Positions 54,316 through 58,307 of a stretch of DNA of 58,307 nt are shown here, in pieces. Position numbers and translations under genes: made by a program. Below the pieces are notes generated by a model. The model made no database searches. It worked only from the letters and a program-made list of their open reading frames with translations, and was not told the origin of the DNA. How positions within the stretch are numbered: the first letter of the stretch is position 1; every line of letters begins with the position of its first letter. Source of the DNA: an uncultured Bacteroidota bacterium (lineage in GTDB: Bacteria; Bacteroidota; Bacteroidia; Flavobacteriales_D; Crocinitomicaceae); contig CALCCB010000153.1 of the NCBI GenBank assembly GCA_937899625.1, forward strand, positions 1-58,307, read 5' to 3'.

Positions 54316-55113
54316 TTATCGTTTGCCGATCTGCTCTTTTATCATATTCTTTTCAACACGGGCAGATACAAGAATTCCAATCTCGTAAAGAAGGGTGATA
54401 GGGATTGCCACAATCACCTGAGAAATAAGATCTGGAGGAGTGATTACTGCGGATAAAATTAGTACAGCAACAATGGCATGCTTACGGTACTTCCTGAGAA
54501 AAGCCGGAGTAATTATTCCGAGTCTTGTGAAGATATAAGTTGCAACTGGGAGCAAGAACAATAACCCAGAGTAAAAAACAGTGGATAGAATTGTGCTCAT
54601 GTATGAATTTATGGTGAAATTATTTTCAATTTCACTGCTGATCTGATAGGTCCCAAAAAACTGGACGCAAAGAGGAGCAACGATCAGGTAACCAAAGGTG
54701 ATCCCTAAAAAGAAAAGAATAGATACGTAAAAGGTTAACCCGCTTACGGCACTTTTCTCGTTTGTTTTTAAGCCTGGTTTCACAAATCCCCATAGTTGAT
54801 AAAAAGTGAAAGGAAATGAGATTACCACACCTCCCATAATACTCATCATTAAAGCATAGGAGAATTGTCCAGACATGGTCATACTTTGCATCCTGACAGG
54901 AATTTCATCAATACAAATATTGAAGAGCTGGCACATCCATTTAAAAGTGATGAAATCCGGTCGTCGCATCGATAGGAAAAGATGTTCCATGATCCATCCC
55001 TGATAGATCCACAAAACGACAGAAACGATGATGATCGCGGCAGCTGATCTCACCAGTCTCCATCTCAATTCCTCGAGATGGTCAAGAAAAGACATATTCT
55101 TTTCGTTATCCAT
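54316..55113 (-). CDS. tatC: Sec-independent protein translocase TatC
   Basis: Core receptor of the twin-arginine translocase, in the inner membrane. Start ATG 55113 (MDNEKNMSFLDHLEELRWRL); 15 more codons are open upstream but overlap the promoter. The 265-residue protein has the N-terminal SFLDHLEELRWRLVRS motif that recognises signal peptides, about six helices, FPFTFYQLWGFVKPGLKTNEK in a conserved loop, and IITPPDLISQVIVAIP with the final helices. TatA/E is not adjacent. A -7 box lies five bases before the start. Confidence 0.96.
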   Translation of the reverse strand: MDNEKNMSFLDHLEELRWRLVRSAAAIIIVSVVLWIYQGWIMEHLFLSMRRPDFITFKWMCQLFNICIDEIPVRMQSMTMSGQFSYALMMSIMGGVVISFPFTFYQLWGFVKPGLKTNEKSAVSGLTFYVSILFFLGITFGYLIVAPLCVQFFGTYQISSEIENNFTINSYMSTILSTVFYSGLLFLLPVATYIFTRLGIITPAFLRKYRKHAIVAVLILSAVITPPDLISQVIVAIPITLLYEIGILVSARVEKNMIKEQIGKR

Positions 55114-55118
55114 GGCAG

Positions 55119-55126
55119 CAAAGGTA
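55119..55126 (-). promoter_or_regulatory. Bacteroidota -7 element (TACCTTTG) for tatC
   Basis: Minus strand TACCTTTG, exact TAnnTTTG, ending five bases before the tatC ATG. It falls inside the longer frame that starts at 55158, which argues for the ATG at 55113. Confidence 0.55.
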
Positions 55127-55239
55127 ATCAATCGTTGTAGTTTATCTGAATGAATCAATGCTTTATAAGTTGAATTTTTTTATTCGTCGTTTTTATCCTT
55201 TCTGAAACGAATTTTCAACAAAAAATCCTTTAAATTGTG

Positions 55240-55247
55240 TAAATTCG
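55240..55247 (+). promoter_or_regulatory. Candidate -7 element (TAAATTCG) for recQ
   Basis: TAAATTCG in the shared 11-mer TGTAAATTCGT (compare 50262-50272), 40 bp before the recQ ATG. The rest of the 174-bp tatC-recQ intergenic region is AT-rich and shows no other clear signal. Confidence 0.4.
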
Positions 55248-55287
55248 TTACTCTTTTTTTATAAATTAGGTAGGTAAAGAAATCTTA

Positions 55288-57471
55288 ATGGTCGAAAGCG
55301 ATTTAAAATTAGCTCTCAGGAAGTATTTTGGTTTTGACGCATTTAAAGGAAAGCAAGAAAACATAATTCAGAATGTACTTGACGGCAAGAACACATTTGT
55401 GATCATGCCAACAGGTGGAGGAAAGTCATTATGTTATCAGCTTCCGGCGCTATTATCAAATGGTACAGCAGTAGTTGTCTCTCCATTGATTGCATTGATG
55501 AAAAACCAGGTTGATGCAATCAGAAATGTTAGTGACAATGAGGCGATAGCTCATTTTCTAAATTCTTCGTTAACAAAGACTGAAATCAGCAGAGTTAAAG
55601 AAGAAATTCAAAGCGGCTCTACAAAACTGTTGTTTGTTGCTCCTGAATCGCTTACAAAACAGGAAAACATTGACTTTCTTACTTCAGTTGATATCTCATT
55701 TTTTGCGATCGACGAGGCGCATTGTATCTCTGAATGGGGACACGACTTCCGACCAGAGTACAGAAGATTAAGAGAGATTTTTGAGAAGATCTCGAACGTG
55801 CCGATCATTGCTCTTACTGCAACTGCCACACCTAAGGTTCAATATGATATTCAAAAGAATTTGAATATGCTCGATGCTGTCGTCTTTAAGTCTTCATTCA
55901 ATAGAGACAATCTGTATTATGAAATGAGATCGAAAAGAGATGTCGAAAAAGAGATCATTAAGTATATCCGTACAAAAGAAGGGAAGAGTGGGATCATCTA
56001 TTGCCTTAGTAGAAAAAAAGTGGAAGAGATTGCCGAGTTGCTTCAGGTAAATGGGATCAATGCTTTAGCATATCATGCTGGTTTAGATGCAACCACAAGA
56101 GCCAAACATCAGGATATGTTCTTGATGGAAGAGGTGGATGTTATTGTTGCGACCATTGCATTCGGAATGGGTATTGATAAGCCTGATGTTCGTTACGTTA
56201 TTCACCACGATATTCCCAAATCAATAGAGAGTTATTACCAGGAAACAGGTAGAGCAGGTAGAGATGGTGGAGAGGGAGAATGTGTCGCTTTTTATAGCTA
56301 CAAGGATATCGAGAAACTGGAAAAATTTCTCCAGGGAAAGCCAGTTGCAGAGCAGGAAATAGGGAAACAATTATTAAGTGAGATCGTTTCCTATGCCGAA
56401 ACCTCAGTTTGTAGAAGAAAATTCATATTGCACTATTTTGGAGAAACTTTTGAAGAGAAGAACTGCAATGAATTCTGTGACAATTGTAGACATCCAAGAG
56501 AGAAAAAAGAAGGAAAGGAATACGTATCGATGCTTCTGAAAGTAATCACAGATCTTCAGGAGATGCATAAAGCGAAGCATTATTGCGCATTTTTGTCTGG
56601 AAATGTAACATCAGAAATAAAATCTTACAAGCATAATCTTTTAACTGGTTTTGGAGCAGGAAAGGAGAAGGACGAACATTTCTGGAATGCAGTGATTCGG
56701 CAAGTGATCGTGGCAGGTCTAATTTCCAAAGATATTGAGACCTACGGAACCCTAAAGGTCACTGAAAAGGGAGAGGAATTCATGAAGAATCCTCATTCTT
56801 TCCTTTTGATCAAGGAACATGACTTCTCCGTGTCTGATGACGATGATCTCATTTTAAATTCCGGGGGGAAAGGAGGTGTTTTCGATGAAACGCTTTATGA
56901 TCTGTTAATCGACCTTAGAAAATCGATCAGTAAACAAAAAAATATTCCTCCATTTGTTATTTTCCAGGAGCCATCATTGAAGGACATGTGTCTCCAATAT
57001 CCTGTGACAATTGATGAATTGACCAATATCCAGGGTGTAGGACAAGGAAAAGCTGCACGCTATGGAGAGCCTTTCATTGCATTGATCCAGAATTACGTCG
57101 AGGAAAACAATATTGAGCGACCACAGGATCTGGTTGTTAAAACACTCATCAACAAATCGGTTCTGAAAGTAAAGTTGATCCAGAATATTGATCGAAAACT
57201 TCCTTTGGAGGACATTGGTAAGGCGCAGGGCAAAAGTTTTGATGAGGTAATTGACGAGATCGAAGCGATTGTTTCATCCGGTACTCGTATCAATATCAAT
57301 TATTATCTGGATGAAATTCTAGATCCGGAAAATCAAGATGAGATATTTGATTATTTCAGTGAAGCAGAAACGGATGATTTGGTGACTGCATACAATGAAT
57401 TTGATGGAGATTATACCGAAGAGGAAATTCGACTCATGAGAATAAAGTTCATGAGCGACATGGCAAATTGA
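55288..57471 (+). CDS. recQ: ATP-dependent DNA helicase RecQ
   Basis: 727-residue 3'-5' helicase. Motif 0 is FGFDAFKGKQENII, Walker A MPTGGGKSLCYQLPAL, motif II DEAHCISEWGHDFRPEY, motif III LTATATPKV, and motif VI YYQETGRAGRDGG. The RQC zinc-binding cysteines are in SVCRRKFILHYFG and FCDNCRHP, followed by a winged-helix region, an HRDC domain (about 535-610) and a C-terminal helix-turn-helix extension (about 615-727) that is acidic at the end. Longer than E. coli RecQ (about 610). Its stop abuts the convergent lipoprotein gene in TGATCA. Confidence 0.96.
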   Translation: MVESDLKLALRKYFGFDAFKGKQENIIQNVLDGKNTFVIMPTGGGKSLCYQLPALLSNGTAVVVSPLIALMKNQVDAIRNVSDNEAIAHFLNSSLTKTEISRVKEEIQSGSTKLLFVAPESLTKQENIDFLTSVDISFFAIDEAHCISEWGHDFRPEYRRLREIFEKISNVPIIALTATATPKVQYDIQKNLNMLDAVVFKSSFNRDNLYYEMRSKRDVEKEIIKYIRTKEGKSGIIYCLSRKKVEEIAELLQVNGINALAYHAGLDATTRAKHQDMFLMEEVDVIVATIAFGMGIDKPDVRYVIHHDIPKSIESYYQETGRAGRDGGEGECVAFYSYKDIEKLEKFLQGKPVAEQEIGKQLLSEIVSYAETSVCRRKFILHYFGETFEEKNCNEFCDNCRHPREKKEGKEYVSMLLKVITDLQEMHKAKHYCAFLSGNVTSEIKSYKHNLLTGFGAGKEKDEHFWNAVIRQVIVAGLISKDIETYGTLKVTEKGEEFMKNPHSFLLIKEHDFSVSDDDDLILNSGGKGGVFDETLYDLLIDLRKSISKQKNIPPFVIFQEPSLKDMCLQYPVTIDELTNIQGVGQGKAARYGEPFIALIQNYVEENNIERPQDLVVKTLINKSVLKVKLIQNIDRKLPLEDIGKAQGKSFDEVIDEIEAIVSSGTRININYYLDEILDPENQDEIFDYFSEAETDDLVTAYNEFDGDYTEEEIRLMRIKFMSDMAN

Positions 57472-57906
57472 TCAGTTCTTTTGGAATACAATGAAGTGAG
57501 TACGGAATTGATCGTCTGAAAACTCCAAACTCATATCAGTTCGCGTCAATTTATATATTCTTGTCTTCGTTGTGTCCATTGGATTACCGGAGTTACCAAA
57601 CTTAATTAGGTTCATATAACCGCCTTTTTCAATTATTTCGAATAGTCCATTGAATTGAAAGTCAAAAGCTCCGATCTCAGATGTTGTAGAAGTTGACCAA
57701 TTGAAATTATTCGAAGTCCCCGAATTCTCATTTTCGGTTATTGACAAAGATCCATTGATTGTACCGTAATAACTAAGTCCTTCATCTGCAGTGATCTTGT
57801 GAGATACAGGAGTCCATTCTCCTGAGATCTTTTTAGATGTTTGTTTTTCCTTATCACAGGAAAATGTAACAATCGAAAGCAGCAGTATCAAAATGGAATT
57901 TCTCAT
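57472..57906 (-). CDS. Small hypothetical lipoprotein, lipocalin-like pattern
   Basis: 144-residue lipoprotein. The signal MRNSILILLLSIVTFSC ends with lipobox FSC (Cys17). The mature part shows KISGEWTPVSHKITADEG, a start common in lipocalin-like/DUF5004-type lipoproteins of Bacteroidota (G-x-W motif), then strands such as GSLSITENENSG, FDFQFNGLFEIIEKGG and TRIYKLTRTDMSLEFSD. Function unknown. It overlaps the upstream amidohydrolase gene by 4 bp (ATGA), so the two are probably co-transcribed. Confidence 0.72.
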   Translation of the reverse strand: MRNSILILLLSIVTFSCDKEKQTSKKISGEWTPVSHKITADEGLSYYGTINGSLSITENENSGTSNNFNWSTSTTSEIGAFDFQFNGLFEIIEKGGYMNLIKFGNSGNPMDTTKTRIYKLTRTDMSLEFSDDQFRTHFIVFQKN

Positions 57907-58307
57907 TTAAACGCAGTTGAAGCCATTATTCGCATTCCAGTAATTAGTGCAGTAGGGTCGATGTTAAACTTCGGATGATGCACTCCATAGGTAATACCTT
58001 GATCTTCGTTGCGAACTCCCAGTCTGAAAAAACAAACCGGCACCTTTTGAGAATAAAATGAAAAATCTTCTGCGGTCAGACGAATAGGTAGCTCTTCAAC
58101 ATTTCCTTCTCCTAGAATAACGGTAGATTTTTGTCTCATTTGATCTGTCAAGATTTCGTCATTCACAAGAAAAGGATAGCCTTTACTGATCTCTATTTCA
58201 GCTTTTCCTCCATGAGATTCAATGATACTTTCAGCAATGGAAACGATAAGATCATGAGCTGTTTTTCTCCAAGCTTCATCCATTGTCCTAAAAGTGCCTT
58301 TTAAAAT
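57903..58307 (-). CDS. M20-family amidohydrolase, C-terminal part (cut by window end)
   Basis: C-terminal end of an M20/hippurate hydrolase-like amidohydrolase. The frame stays open to the last base, with residues ILKGTFRT before the internal Met at 58283; GTFRTMDEAWR is a conserved segment of the dimerisation domain, so this Met is not the start. Other features: the acidic metal-site segment LTAEDFSFYSQKVPVCFFRLG and the C-terminal metal-binding His in GVHHPKFNIDPTALITG. These zinc enzymes cleave N-acyl amino acids or peptides; the substrate is unknown. About 134 codons are present. Confidence 0.9.
   Translation of the reverse strand: MLKGTFRTMDEAWRKTAHDLIVSIAESIIESHGGKAEIEISKGYPFLVNDEILTDQMRQKSTVILGEGNVEELPIRLTAEDFSFYSQKVPVCFFRLGVRNEDQGITYGVHHPKFNIDPTALITGMRIMASTAFK

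Noticed and set aside
1-58307. Mobile elements, prophage, CRISPR arrays, defence systems
   Set aside because: No transposase, integrase, repeat-spacer array or recognisable defence gene was seen; gene content is housekeeping and envelope functions.

Overview
The window looks like a chromosomal segment from a Bacteroidota member, most likely a marine or aquatic Flavobacteriales (Crocinitomicaceae/Cryomorphaceae-like; the family is a guess). Support: two secreted proteins with type IX secretion (T9SS) type A C-terminal sorting domains, a free-standing TonB-plug protein resembling the T9SS Plug subunit, FtsZ with the Bacteroidota-type C-terminus, a DUF5686/carboxypeptidase-regulatory protein, GldL-like membrane motifs, and promoters of the Bacteroidota type (TTG about 19 bp before TAnnTTTG). 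I see no insertion sequences, prophage, CRISPR array or rRNA. Gene content is mostly housekeeping and envelope biogenesis, and genes are tightly packed.

Layout. 1-5.9 kb: end of a dcw division/wall cluster (murG end, murC, ftsQ, ftsA, ftsZ, then a GatB/YqeY gene), joined by 1-4 bp overlaps and closed by a strong terminator. 5.9-9.8 kb: methionine salvage genes mtnB, mtnD, mtnC, mtnA, split by one outer-membrane-type gene on the opposite strand. 9.8-30.2 kb: almost all minus strand. RND/MMPL exporter-rmlA-polyprenyl synthase; an S9 peptidase; an L,D-transpeptidase-like lipoprotein; purM-prfA-pyrF; a lipoprotein/barrel pair; an SGNH hydrolase; a PadR regulator with a GldL-like membrane protein; thyA-folA-topB; a YfhO-like membrane protein. 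30.3-36.7 kb: a small secreted protein, a ferredoxin-NADP reductase-like enzyme/rhodanese/histidine kinase operon, a SpoU methylase and divergent mutS. 36.7-37.1 kb: tRNA-Gly(GCC) and tRNA-Leu(UAA), each with its own terminator. 37.1-43.9 kb: two small enzymes, two T9SS cargo proteins, fabD and the Plug-like protein. 43.9-58.3 kb: manC-sprT, mlaE-mlaF, rmuC with a BamA/TamA-family protein, a 46-residue lipoprotein, lptB with DUF5686, tatC, recQ, a small lipoprotein and the C-terminal end of an M20 amidohydrolase cut by the window edge.

How the genes fit together: several blocks serve envelope building (murein precursor synthesis and divisome, lipid and LPS transport by MlaEF and LptB, outer-membrane assembly, TatC and T9SS-related export). 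Others serve one-carbon/nucleotide supply (thyA-folA, purM, pyrF), genome upkeep (mutS, recQ, rmuC, topB) and sulfur recycling (mtnBDCA). The most interesting points are the Plug-like T9SS candidate, the PadR-linked protein with duplicated GldL-type motifs, a series of promoter elements only 2-5 nt before start codons (suggesting leaderless mRNAs), convergent gene pairs sharing palindromic stop codons, and a tiny lipoprotein gene easily missed by gene callers.
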